DNA of 64,000 nt from Heloderma charlesbogerti (GCA_026122225.1 JANEZZ010000476.1:655270-719269), one strand, 5' to 3'. Positions 44,397 through 55,981 are shown, numbered from the stretch's first letter. Notes: generated from the sequence alone by a model not told the origin. Translations and numbers: made by a program.

Positions 44397-46668
44397 GGTG
44401 CTCGCTCTAACCCAGTTCCGTGAAAGCGTGGGGCCGCGAGAGCAGAGAGAGAAGGAGACACGCCCTGGGGCCACGCCCTCCTCTCTGCCCATTGCTGCAC
44501 TGTGCAGGCACATGGTACTCTCCCACTTCGTGTCATCAGCCACATGCCACGCTGGGCACAGCACCGCACAGACTCAGCAATCCTAATCCATTTCGCACAC
44601 CCCTACTGCGGCCCAGTTGCTAACAGGCCACGGACCGGTACTGGTCTGCGGCCCAGGGGTTGGGGACCCCTGTTCCAGGGCATTAGCTATCCAACCCAAT
44701 TTTGTGTCATCTGCAAATTTGATCAGCATTCCCTGCACGCCCTCCTCCAAGTCATTAATAAAAATGTTGAACAGCACTGGGCCCAGGACTGAGTCCTGCG
44801 GTACCCCACTGGTTACCTCTCCCCAGTTTGAGAAGGTCCCATTGACAGTCCGATTCTGTAGCCAACTGTGGATCCACTGGATCGTTGTTTCATCTAGCCC
44901 ACTTTGAGCTAGTTTGCTCATCAGGAGATCATGGGGCACTTTATCGAAAGCTTTGCTGAAGTCAAGGTATATTATGTCTACAGCATTTCCATGGTCCACA
45001 AGGGAGGTTACTTGATCAAAAAATGAGATCAGATTCGTCTGGCAGGATTTGTTCTTGACAAATCCATGCTGGCTTTGAGTAATCACCACATTGTTTTCAA
45101 GGTGCTTACAGATGGATTGCTTTATCATCTGCTCCAGAATTTTCCCAGGGATTGATGTCAGAATGACTGGTCTGTAGTTCCCAGGTTCCTCCTTTTTACC
45201 CTTTTTGAAGATAGGGACAACGTTAGCCCTCCTCCAGTCATCTGGCACTTCACCCGTCCTCCATGATTTCTCAAAGAGAATAGACAGTGGTTCTGAGAGT
45301 TCTTCTGCCAGTTCCTTTCTTACTCTAGGATGCAATTCATCTGACCCTGGAGATTAGAACTAATTCAAAGTAATTAGGTGTTCCTTGACCATATGCCTAT
45401 CGATCTCAAGCTGCAATCCTTGCCTTTCAGCCTGTACTTCACCTTTACCAGGGGGCTCATAGACCCTCTTTCAGGAGAAGACTGAGCCAAAGTAGGAATT
45501 GAGCACTTCTGCCTTTTCTTTGTCATCTGTTATCATTTTGCCATCCTTATTCAATAGGTGAACCACCATTTCTTTCCTCTCTCTTTTACTATGCATGTAT
45601 CTGAAGAAACCTAGCAACCCTCGCTAACCTCAGCTCGTTCTCAGCTTTAGCCTTCCTGATGACATCCCTGCAATTCTGTGCTACCTGCCTGTACTCTTCC
45701 TTTGTTGCTTGGCCTTCCTTCCACTTCCTATATGTGTCCTCCTTTGTTTTCAGGTCATCTCTAAGCTTTTTGTGAAGCCACATTGCCTTCTTCTGTTGTC
45801 TTCCACCTTTTTTTCTTGTTGGAATTGTTTGTAATTGTGCCTTGAGAATTTCCTTTTTAAAAAAACTCCCACCTATCTTGGACTCCTTTTCTCATTAGAG
45901 TCACTTGTCATGGGCCCTTACATATCATTGTTCTGAGTTGATTAAAATGGGCTTTCCTAAAATCCAGGGTATGGGTTTGGCTACACTTGGCTTTTGCTTC
46001 CTTTAGAACCAAGAACTCAAGTATAACATGGTCACTTTCCCCCAGAGTTCCTGTAACTGCTACTTTAGCCACCCTGGGCCGATCTAGACTTATGGTTTTC
46101 TATGCTTCCATGAGGTTTCAATCCCCTCCTTTCACATTACGCTGTCTCTGTCTCATATTGGAACCGCAATTTCCTGCTTCCCTGCTACCGCTTTCAATAT
46201 CCTGATATTCCGGTATTTCCGACTCAATTTCTTTCATGTGCTCTGCTTTTCCATTTTCATTACCATATATGGGCATGTAATTCCCCTCCCACACCTGTCC
46301 TCGTATTTCCCTACTGGCCAATCACAGCTCTCAGTGCTTCCATCTGCTCTTCGAGCAGCTTCTAGCATCTACAGCTCACTTCCTTGTGGTATTAACCCAT
46401 AGTTCTCTCTCCTCTCCGAGCTAATTTTTTTTTTATAGTACTCTATTCTCTTCGGATCGTCAAAGAATCAGAGAGTGTCTAGGGACAATCTAACTTCATT
46501 CCAGGCAGGCAGCACGGGGTTCTGCTTGCACAGACATATGCACACACACAGAAACACACGCACACATGCACACACAGGGAAAAGGGACGATGACAGCTTA
46601 AAATACAGCCATGTACAGATTCTGATCTTCATATCATGCCAAAAATGCAGCACACGAAAGGAGCAGTC

Positions 46669-48285
46669 TGTCAGGGTGGACACTGAGCCCATAGAATCCC
46701 AGAGTAGTTCTGATTCTGAGGAAGAGCAGCTGCTCCTGGGAGAGGAGCGCGCTCATCCTTCCCAGGGCCAACAGCTGGCAGAGATTCCCCCCACCAGCAT
46801 TCCTGGCATAGATAGCAGCCCCGGGAGTGAGAGAGCGTGGGGAGAAGACTTGCTGGACGCGTGACGCCGATGCAAGGAGCGGCGCCAAATGGAGGGCACG
46901 GAAAGGAGGCATAGTGCCCGGTTGACGCGCAAACAACGGTTGCGCCCAGAGGATCCAAGGGAAAAGGGGAGGGACTCTCCCTAGCCCATAAGTACAGGGT
47001 CTGTCAGTGATTCTCCTTCAAATGGAAACCAACTGTTCCAACTTAGGGCATAGGTACTCTGCTGCTCATAGCTGGGGATGTACAAAAGTCACTTACCTTT
47101 CGTGGATTATGTTGATGGCGGGGGAGGTGCTCCATCCTTCCCCCCGGAATCCTGGACAGGGGGGAGGCGCTCTGTTCCTCCCCCCCCCCCGGGAATCCTG
47201 GCTGGCCGGCTGTGCTCTGCAGGGATTCTGGCTAGCAGGGACGCAAATGCCAGCGCATTCGGCCCCCCGAAATCGGTGGCGGAATGGTCTGCCACCCACC
47301 CCCCCGGGATGAGACTTACCTGGGGCGGATCTTCCTGGCGGCGGCGGCTCCGGCGGCAGTTCAACGGCAGCGGCGGCCGGTCTTCCGACTGGCTGCCACC
47401 GCCGCCATTTCCAGTTTAAAAAAAAAAAAAAGACGTGATAGGCTACGTAAAGATTTACGTAGCCTATCACAGCTGACTTAAAAACAACAACAGCAACGCG
47501 CATACGCAAATGGCGGCGGCCACGGCCGCCACCATTTGCGTACCTTATTTTGGCATGTCTTAGTCTACGTCAAGATTTACGTAGACTAAGGCAGCGAAAA
47601 TAAGGGGAACACAAATAGCGTAGCGGGTGCTACGCTATTTGCGTTCCCCTTATTTTCGGGCACTACGCTATTTGCGTTCCCCTTATTTTCGCCATCTTAG
47701 TCTACGTAAATCTTGACGTAGACTAAGACGTGCCAAAATAAGGAACGCAAATGGTGGCGGCCGTGGCCGCCGCCATTTGCGTATGCGCATTGTTGTTGTT
47801 TTTAAGTCAGCCGTGATAGGCTACGTAAACATTTACGTAGCCTATCACGTGTTTTTTTTAAACCTAGCCTTGATAGGCTACGTAAATCTTTACGTAGCCT
47901 ATCATGTCTTTTTTTTTAACTGGAAATGGTGGCGGCGGCAGCCAGTCGGAAGACCGGCCGCCGCAGCTGCTGCTGCCGCGGCCGCCGCCGCCGTCAAACT
48001 GCCGCCAGAGCCGCCTCCACCAGGAAGATCCGCCCCAGGTAAGTCTCATCCTGGGGGGGGGTGGCAGACCGTTCCGCCACCGATTTCGGGGGGCTGAATG
48101 CGCTGGAATTCGGCCTCCCCAAGATCCGTGGCGGAATTCTCTGACATCCCTACTCATAGCTAGTTGCTAACAGTAGAGTTGTTAAGTTGTAAAAGAGGAA
48201 TAAAGCTTTGAGAAGAATCCCTTTGTCTGTGTCTGGACTCAGCTACTGGATTAGACTGAAAGAGGCCTCCAAGGAGCCCTTGACA
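46669..48285 (+). mobile_element. Solo LTR, TSD CAGTC, interrupted by a hAT element
   Basis: Starts TGTCAGGG, ends CCCTTGACA; 5-bp duplication CAGTC at 46664-46668 and 48286-48290. After removing the hAT (47073-48152) and one target copy, about 530 bp remain. Shares gttctgattctgaggaagag and a gaataaagc poly(A) signal with the LTR at 51223-51780. No internal retroviral genes are present. Confidence 0.9.
47073..48152. mobile_element. hAT-type fold-back element, 1.08-kb imperfect palindrome, TSD CTCATAGC
   Basis: Ends TGGGGATGTAC and GACATCCCTA; exact 8-bp duplication CTCATAGC at 47065-47072 and 48153-48160. Nested stem-loops line both arms: ggctacgtaaagatttacgt, gcaaatggcggcggcc and ccttattttcgccatcttag, mirrored around about 47630. 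(GCC)n-rich outer arms. Confidence 0.93.
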
Positions 48286-48290
48286 CAGTC

Positions 48291-49244
48291 TCCCCAAAGC
48301 TTCAAAGTTTCGAAGATTCAAGCTGACAGGGAAAAAAAGGGTTTAGCTTGAAAACCATCCTGGGATCTCAATCAATATTTCCTTGATCCTTTGTGATCCA
48401 AATGCTACTGTACTGCTAAAAAAAAAAAAAGGACTGGATCTGCAGATGTGTTTAAATCCATCCTGTCTCTGTTTTGTGGCTTGTTAGGCAGCTTTAATCT
48501 GGTCCATGTTTTGCAAATGCCGTTTGCTAACTCCAGGAGCTGCATTTGCCTGTGCCTGTGTCTTTTCAAGGAGGGAGGGAAATGCCATTGAAAGCAAATT
48601 CCCTTCAAGGATTCTTTCTGATTTGGAGGTGACAGAGACTGCCTTTCCCACCCGAAAAAGGAGACCTCCCCCCATGCCACCCACCCCCATCAAAGCACAG
48701 AACTCATCTTTGTCTGAGTATGCACACTGAGAATCCCAGATCTGCTGCTTCACCTCAAATGCTGTGAAAAATCAAGAGGATCACTGGGGATCCCTGCCTC
48801 AGATCCCTGCTGTGGGGCTGTGGCTGCACACATGGTGGTTTGGGGGGTCTTCCCTTTAAAAATCATATGAAATAATGAGGATCCCTTTTTAATTTCATGG
48901 ATCTTTGTTTTATTTTCTTCCCAATGTGTTTACTCAATGTGCTTACAGCCAATGTGTTTACTCAGAACTAAGCCTTGCTGTGTTCAGTGGGATCTTGGAG
49001 AAACCTTGTGGAATTTACAGCTTAAGCCTGTGCATGTCTACTCAAAAGTAAGTCCTATTGATTTCAATGAGAGTTACTCTCAGGTAGGTGTGTATTAGAT
49101 TGAAAGCAAGACTGCTATCAATGGGTGTTTTCCCTCTCTGCAGGCAACCTCCCAACAAACAACCTTTCTGGAATGCCCATGAAAGGATATGGAATTTGAG
49201 GAACTGCACCTTCTCGGCCACCTCGGTCAGGGAACCCAAACCAG
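48291..49244. other. Unassigned part of the composite insertion
   Basis: Between the solo LTR and the second unit. No coding or repeat ends recognised. Confidence 0.35.
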
Positions 49245-49305
49245 AAGCAATATTGTCCAGTTTTATTCCAGAAAGGCTACACTGGGTCCCGCATACACAG
49301 GCACA

Positions 49306-49378
49306 TGCATGCACACACACACACAAGAAGATGCGCGTGCATGCACACGCACACGCACACACACACACACACACACAG
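49306..49378. repeat. (CA)n-rich microsatellite
   Basis: Interrupted CA repeats with a cgcacacgca core; a related run is at 46541-46578. Confidence 0.9.
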
Positions 49379-50599
49379 AAAATAGGGAAGACTGACAGCC
49401 AGCCGTGTATGGATTCTGATCTTCATATCATGCAAAAAAAAAAAAAAAATACAGCACATGGAAGGAGCAGTCCCTCTGAAGCATTGAAGTTTTGGGGAGT
49501 TAAGCTGGCAGGAAAGAAAAATCAACGGGGCCAGGTGCTGAAACAGTTAATGTTGAGGACTGTAGAACAAGGAAGGAGGGGGAGTGGGCTGGGAATTGGG
49601 AGAACCAGTCAAAAGAGACTGCTCCCCCTCCCCGATCCACCCACTTCTACCATATTGAAGACTCTCCTATTGAACAGTATGAATCAAGGTTACGGTTTCA
49701 AGGAAGTACTGAAACGGGAAATGGAGTGAGTGTGAATAATCATGTGCAATGCGATTGAATTTCTACTGACTTCCTTGCGCTAGCAAGCACAATGTAGATC
49801 GGGCCTAAGTCATCTCTGTTGGTTAGGATCAAGTCAAGGATAGCCGATCCTCCAGTTCTTTCCTCTACTTTCTGTAGGAGGAAGTTATCCACCACACAAG
49901 TCAGGAATTTCCTCGAGGGGCCATGTTTTGCAGAATTTGTCTCCCAACAAATATCAAAGAAATTGAAGTCCCCCATTACTACTACATCATGCTTCCTTGA
50001 AACATTGGCAATTTGCTTTTCAAAAGTTTCATCCTCATCTTCTCCTTGATTGGGTGGCCGGTAGTAGACTCTGACCACCAGGTTCCTTTTATTCTTTGCT
50101 CCATTTATTTTAACCCAGATGCTCTCAATGGGGCTACCAAGCTCATCCTCCTGTATTTCAGTGCAGAGAGATGTATTTTTCACATATAGTGCAACTCCAC
50201 CTCCCTTTCTGTTCCTTCTGTTCTTTTTGAACAAGTTATATCCTTCAGTTACTGTATTCCAGTCATGGGAGTCATCCCACCAAGTTTCAGTTACAACTAT
50301 CAAGTCATAATTTCCTTCCTGTATTAAGAGTTCAAGTTCGTTCTGAGTTCAAGTTCATTTCCCATACTCTGGGCATTAGTATATAGACATCGAAGACCAT
50401 GTGCTTTATAGTCTGACATTCTTCCTACATGTTTCTGAAGACTATTATTGGACGCTATTAGAGCTGTTCTCTCCATTACGGTGCATGAGCCTTCATCCAT
50501 TGTTACCCCCAACTTTACGTCTCCCTCCCCCGTAGGATTCAGTTTAAAACCCTCCTGATGAAGTTCTTCATGCTGTGGCCAAACTTGGGGGAGGGACAT

Positions 50600-51217
50600 G
50601 ATTTCAGGTAATGCAGGTGGGCTTTAGTAGGACATTTTGAGCCCTCATGTATGTGTAACCCTGTTGAAGTTGCTTCCATGTCAACATGTGTAGGGACGGG
50701 GGCAAAATACCTCCATCAGCCCAGCCAGCAGCAGAGGAAACGCTGCACAAGGGAGAAGGCCTGCGGTCTGGGATTTACTTGCTGATTCTTGTCCCTAATT
50801 TTACAGATTACAGGCCCAAGCTGCAGCACCGGCAAACCGAGCCCTCTTCAGCATCTCTGTGGGAGAAGAGCGCATATGGGTTGAGAACTTCTAAAGCTTT
50901 TTTTACATTTTTGTTTTGTTCCTCTGGTGGATTCCACCCACAACCTTTCTGTTTGTATACAGTGTACTCTCTTGGAGGGGTATGAAATAAACTGGAATTG
51001 TATTGTTGCTTAATACATGTGGCAAGTTATTTTGTTTCACAAATTTGTGGTAAAGCCCCTCTTTGAATATTTGATCTGTCTGATTTGTTTTCCACTTGAA
51101 TACAGGATAGAATATTTGAACTAATCTGTGACCAGTGTTAGCAAATGGCAGGATTACATATGCATATGGGATCTCAGGCAATGGCAGGTGTGTCAAGCTG
51201 TAGAACCCCTGTCTGCC
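50600..51217. other. Unassigned sequence
   Basis: No supported exon. Separates CR1 copy 2 from the second solo LTR. Confidence 0.35.
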
Positions 51218-51222
51218 CCAGC

Positions 51223-51780
51223 TGTCAGGGTTAGATCGGAGCCCAGAGAGCCCCAAAGCAGTTCTGATTCTGAGGAAGAGTTAGAAACCATGAGAGAGGA
51301 ACCCGCGCGTGTTTCAGAGGAGCAGCCAGGGGGAGAGTCCCCCCCCCCCCGGTACACATTCCTGAGAGTGATATTGACCCTGGCAGGAAGAGGGAGGCGC
51401 AACAGCAGTTTCTGGATGCTAGGTGCCAGCGCAGCATCAAGCACGAGATGGCGGGCGTTGAGAGGCGGCGCTCAGCCCGCTTGGCGCGACAGCAACAGCG
51501 GCGCCCCGATGCCCCATGGGAAAGGGGAGGACTCTCTCCTCCTAGTTCATAAGTACAGCGGTTTCCTGCTTTCCCCTCCAAACGGAGATCAACTGATTTC
51601 TAACACTAGAACCCCTGAGTAGGCAGCTCTCTTAAGTCTTATTTGTAGGATCAAGCAATTAGCATCTCTAAGCATCATTAGGTTGAATGGGAATAAAGCC
51701 TTGGAAAAGAGCCCTATTGTCTGCGTGTTGATTCTGGCTACCTGAGGATTTCAGAAGGCAGTAGGAGTGACCTCCCGACA
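51223..51780 (+). mobile_element. Solo LTR (558 bp), TSD CCAGC
   Basis: Starts TGTCAGGGTTAG, ends CCTCCCGACA; exact 5-bp duplication CCAGC at 51218-51222 and 51781-51785. gaataaagcc poly(A) signal at about 51690. Related to, but clearly diverged from, 46669-48285. No retroviral coding region. Confidence 0.93.
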
Positions 51781-53364
51781 CCAGCCAGCTTAAAGGGATA
51801 GAGGTCCAGCTGACCTCACCTTGTTAGTACTACTTTTTGTTTAATTCCCTTTCCATGGCAAATTTTTACTTCTCTTCAGGTCACTCTGAAAGCAATATAA
51901 TGACTGCATTCTCACACCATATGATGGTGTAAAGCAGGGCTCCCCAACCTTTTTCAGCCTGTGGGCACATTTGGAATCCTGACAAAGTGCCATGAGCACT
52001 ACTGACAAAATGGCCACCGTGTAGTCATGGCTACTCACAAAATGGCCACTGGGGGGTGTCTGGTCAGAAAGACAACAAGACTGCAAACTAGTTCAAATAT
52101 GAAATAATCTACTAACAAATAAATAAAACAGAAATACAAACATCCAAACATTCCTGCCGTAGAAATACAAACATCTTAATTTGACAGCACAACCATAGCA
52201 TGCATAGAAGGATCAGAGGCATGGATAGGAATGGGTGACTCCACCCCCGCCCAGTATCAGTGAGTGCCCACTGAAGCACCGCCCCCACTCTGGGGGCCCC
52301 AGACCCACGCTCAAGCCCCCACAAGCTCAGCAAGCCACCTGCACTCAGCCGGGGCATGCCTCTAATACTGCATACATCAAGCTTTCCCAGCCCGAATGTG
52401 CACATATTTAAATATGCACATTTTTAATTAGCTCATTTTTTCCGTTAAAAAAAACCCTAAGCAAAATGGCTGGCACTTGCGGATGGGTCTAGGTGAGTGC
52501 AGGGAGCGTCCAGGAGTGCGCAAGCGTGGGTGGACGAGGCTAGGGGCTTGGCAGGCATGGTCTGGGGGTCCAGGCGGGGAGGGACCCCGACGGGCATCCA
52601 TGCCATCATTAGGCATGAATCATCATGATTTTTATATGGGATCTCCCTCAAACCAGCCTGAAATCACATTGCAGATCTGTGATGTTAATGTGGTTTGGAG
52701 GAGATCACATGTAGAAATCATGAGTAAGAGAGTGCCAATTTTTAATCCTACTGGGAAACTCAGCTTTTAAAACAACAATAAGGCTTGTGAGGCACCATAA
52801 AAAAAAAAGGCAAGTAACGTCTTAATACCAACTGGCATAAGCTTTCATGGGCTAAAACCAACTTCAGTCAACACAGAGAGATACACTAATATACATGTGA
52901 GCACATACACACCCAAACAGAGAGAAATCTGCCACTGAGGAGTCTCCAAAAATGCAATGGTGGAAGGATAGAACTGAAACAGGGATGCCTCTCTGCCACT
53001 GGAAAACAGACTTAAGAAGGGGCAGAGGAGGCCCAAGAAAATTGGGGTGGTGGGGTGGCTACAAACTAAATTGAGGGAAGAGAGAGATGAAACACCCTAG
53101 CTTCACCACACCACCTCCCCTTGCATGAAGTGCCAATCCTGGCAGCCATCTCCAACAGAAATGAGTCAGGTGGGCAAGTAAGCAGGGAAAGGCTGTGGTG
53201 CCCTCCCCTCCCCCATAAAAGGCCTTCATCACTGGGTGCCACAAAACAAACAAACAGGGCTGGGTGGGGCAGCCAGTGAGCTCAGAAATCTAGCACGCAC
53301 AACAGACAAAAACAATGCAGGCATGTGAGCAAACACACGGCAAAATCCTTAACTTTGCACATGC

Positions 53365-55253
53365 AAATATTTCCAAAAACTCAATCCTTTGTTTCATAAT
53401 TTGGGGGTGGGGGGTCCTTCCCACCATGAATATCTTTGAAAAGGATGCAACTCCCAATTAAAGAAGGTGGGTTTGGCTTTCCAGATCTTGCTATATATCA
53501 TCGGGCCTATTTGTTGACCTGTACTAAATGTTGGTCTTTTCCACTTCGATTTGATTTTCCACCTTGGTCGGTTTTGGAATCTTCCTGTCTGGAGCCTCTC
53601 TCTAAATGGATGGCACTAGATTCTCATTCTCAGCACATTAGAATGGATAGGGTTCCTCCAAAAATTCTGGTGGTTGGAGACATGTGATGTGGCATATAAT
53701 ATCGCATCAGTTACAGTTGCATCCATTTTCCCACGCTAAGGGCGCAATCCTATTGGGATAGGCGGCCACCTCCGAACTCAGAGGTGGCCGCCTATCCAAT
53801 GTAGGGCAGGAGCAGCACGGAGGGGATCTTCTCCTCTGCACCACAGCCACCCCGCATTCACGGCTAGACAGCCAATTTTTGCTGTCTAGTTGCGAGAAGT
53901 TGGGGCGGTGGGGGGGAGACACCAGATGACACATGGGAAGAGTTGGAGAGGCAGTTCTGCCCTCCCTGTCCTGGCCTACCCCCCAGAACACCCAATTTTT
54001 GCTGCTCTGCTCTGCTCTTATGAGCGCAGAACGCGGGGCTGATCCACGATGCCTATGAGGCAGCACAGGAGGGGGTGGAGGTCGGTTCTTAGGGAACCAA
54101 CCTTGTAGTGTGGGTTCCAAGGTCAGTTCCCGGGAACCAACCTATCCTATGGCTGTCTAGCTGCTGACTAGCAGCCATAGGATTGCACCCTAAATTGACT
54201 TTATGGGGAAATCCAGATTTAAAAATTGGAAAGAAAATATTTTTGTTGCACACTTGGATGGATAAGATGATTTTTTTTACCTTGGATCAATTACTGGGTG
54301 TCGACAATGAGTTTTTGTCTTTCATGGCTTTGTGAGACAAATTTGATTTGTCTGCTTTGGGTGAATGGCAATACTCGCCATTGCAACATTTGTTAGTATC
54401 CAGATTTGGTCTGACCACTTTCACAGCCTCTGAGTCCCCTTTGCTATTGGAAACACTTGTTGAAGCTGATCAGTTATATTAACCCACAATTCATGTTGAT
54501 AAATACCTATTATCAGTGAATAAATATGATACACAGGATCTTAAGCAGGGGTGGAATAAAGAACTGGATTGTCCCATTTTGCCTAACTAATGGATCGCCG
54601 CTTTAGTGTCTATATCTGAAGTGTCTATGGATCTTAGCCTCCTGTTTTGCATCTATTGGACGCCACAATGTCTTTTTAATAAAGGTATGTCTAACTCAAA
54701 CAATTGCTGGAGGTGTAATACAGCTAATGGTTCCTTTAACCATATTTTTTGGTAATGCTCAATTTCCAAGAAAGCTATTATACCGATAAATTTTGTGTTG
54801 GAACACTCTTTAATGTTTATTGATGTATATGTTCTTTTAAATTATATACCTGCTTCATGGAAGTTAATGCATGGTCAGCATGAATGGATTTGCCAAGCCC
54901 TTTTGACAGCCAAAAGACTGATACTACAACACTGGAAGGATAAATGCTCACCTCCTATAATGCAATGGATTGTGGACCTAACAACACTATCAACATTAGA
55001 AAGGGTGGTATATAGGTGCCACTCAGAAATGGATACATATATTGATGTTTGATCTGCTTTTATTGAAGTTTATGTATAATGCACTTTTCCTAGAATGCTG
55101 TACCCAGTTGAAATTGATACTTTTAATGCATATAGTTAATCTGTCTATCTGTCTACCTAGTTTATCATTTTTTCTTTTCTTTCTTTTTCCTTTTTTATTA
55201 CCAGTTTAGTTTTGTTAAAATTCACAATAAAAGATTATTTTTATTAAAAAAAA
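53365..55253 (+). mobile_element. L1-type LINE, 5'-truncated, TSD ACTTTGCACATGC
   Basis: Exact 13-bp duplication at 53352-53364 and 55254-55266, poly(A) tail at 55244-55253. Reads MQLPIKEGGFGFPDLAIYHR at about 53439, then after a MITE (53737-54192) the C-terminal AKRLILQHWKDKCSPPIMQW. Several frameshifts. Confidence 0.9.
53737..54192. mobile_element. tgcaatcc-type MITE (456 bp) inside L1
   Basis: Starts taagggcgcaatcctatt, ends ataggattgcaccct(a). GC-rich core with ggcggccacctcc and its inverse. L1 reads on at both sides; no clean duplication found. Confidence 0.8.
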
Positions 55254-55981
55254 ACTTTGCACATGCTCCCCACATGCATCAAGCAACATGCAGAGTGCCA
55301 CAGCAAAAGCAAGGCAGGCAGCCAAGGGGGAAAATGAGAAATGCTCCTGCTTCACCACAGTCCCAAACACAAGAGCCTGGAGGTAAAACAGTGTGGGCTG
55401 GTGAGTGAACTGGCTGGAAACTCCATTGCTTTACCTACTCACCCCCAACAAACAAAAACAAAGACACAAAGTACAAGCACTGCATTTCCCAACCAAGAAA
55501 AAAGGGGTCAGAGAGATAAAGCACCATCCCCCCTACCCCCAAAAATGCAGATAGGAGGGTGATCAAGCAAGAGGGAAATGCCCTCTCTTTGCCTGTGCTC
55601 CCCTGTCAGATGCAAAAGACCCCAGCCCACTCAGTCCCATCCCTGTATTGCCAATTTCCATGCCAGGGGAAGATTTGCCTTTCCCTTCCAACACAGCTAC
55701 CCACCGCTCATGCCTGCTCCTAGAAGGCACAGAAGGGGAGTAAGGATGTTGGTTCATAACCTATTACTTTCAGAGAGCAAGGGGGCATGTCAAAACTGCA
55801 AGTGGAGGTCCATAGACTTAAATATAGAGCAACCAAGCCCATAGACTTAAAAAAAAAAAAAGCAGCCAGGAAATTTGCAGACATGCCTTGTATACATAGA
55901 AATCACCACAACGGCATCATTAAAGGCCTCACAGTTGCACCTGCACCCACAGGCGCCATGTTGGGGACCCCTGTTGTAAAG

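Larger units (their letters stand above)
43436..44672. mobile_element. hAT-type element (1.24 kb) carrying a host exon
   Basis: Left end CAGTGCCCAACCCTTTTGGC, right end TTGGGGACCCCTG, the two differing ends of a known vertebrate hAT family. A diverged duplication TTCTAGGG (43425-43432) and TTCCAGGG (44673-44680) flanks it, with three extra bases on the left. CR1 reads on at both sides (NALE then EDRNK). Inside: a TAGGGGTG-family piece with fold-back core (about 43540-43640) and right end CACACCCCTA at 44605, a gctgcaatcc MITE (43669-43765), and the PPA1-like exon region (44040-44590). Confidence 0.8.
46074..49804. mobile_element. Composite insertion in CR1 copy 2, class unknown
   Basis: Interrupts CR1 between ctactttagccac and taagtcatctctg; CR1 copy 1 is continuous there (1371-1400). 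Edges gggccgatctaga and the complement of tgtagatcgggcc form a short inverted end; no clear target duplication. It contains two diverged related units (about 46480-46663 and 49245-49465) sharing attctgatcttcatatcatg, each with a (CA)n run, and the solo LTR 46669-48285 inside the first unit. Confidence 0.65.
42068..50590 (-). mobile_element. CR1 LINE, copy 2, nearly complete, with three insertions
   Basis: Minus strand. The 3' terminus (catagaat-type) is at 42068, the 5' truncation at about 50590, within ORF2's start. Three insertions: 42778-43306, 43436-44672 and 46074-49804. CR1 coding sequence is continuous across each. Net CR1 length is about 3.0 kb. Lacks ORF1. Confidence 0.92.
42243..50600 (-). 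pseudogene. CR1 ORF2 remnant: endonuclease, reverse transcriptase, C-terminal domain
   Basis: In transcript order: endonuclease 50303-49806 ([22 protein letters not shown]), spacer 45783-45589, reverse transcriptase 45335-44683 ([47 protein letters not shown]), the following EDRNKIQSDLDRLERW at 43425-43315, then after the next MITE the C-terminal [20 protein letters not shown] at 42450-42350. The catalytic FADD is intact, but the frame is broken by stops and the three insertions. Confidence 0.88.
51935..55973. mobile_element. hAT element, TSD (G/T)TGTAAAG, split by L1
   Basis: Starts CAGGGCTCCCCAACCTTTTT, ends CATGTTGGGGACCCCTG; 8-bp duplication GTGTAAAG (51927-51934) and TTGTAAAG (55974-55981). 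About 2.15 kb without the L1. No transposase frame recognised; non-autonomous. Confidence 0.8.

Noticed and set aside
44025..44564. 179-codon minus-strand frame over the PPA1-like exon
   Set aside because: It is a different frame that runs through the presumed intron; the 21-codon exon with donor explains the region better.
47430..47900. CRISPR-like regular palindromic repeats
   Set aside because: The repeats are mirrored stem-loops in one fold-back hAT element, with no equal-length spacers, in a vertebrate genome.
46669..51780. A provirus bounded by the two related LTRs
   Set aside because: Each LTR has its own distinct 5-bp duplication, and the sequence between them is CR1 and composite repeat, with no gag, pol or env.
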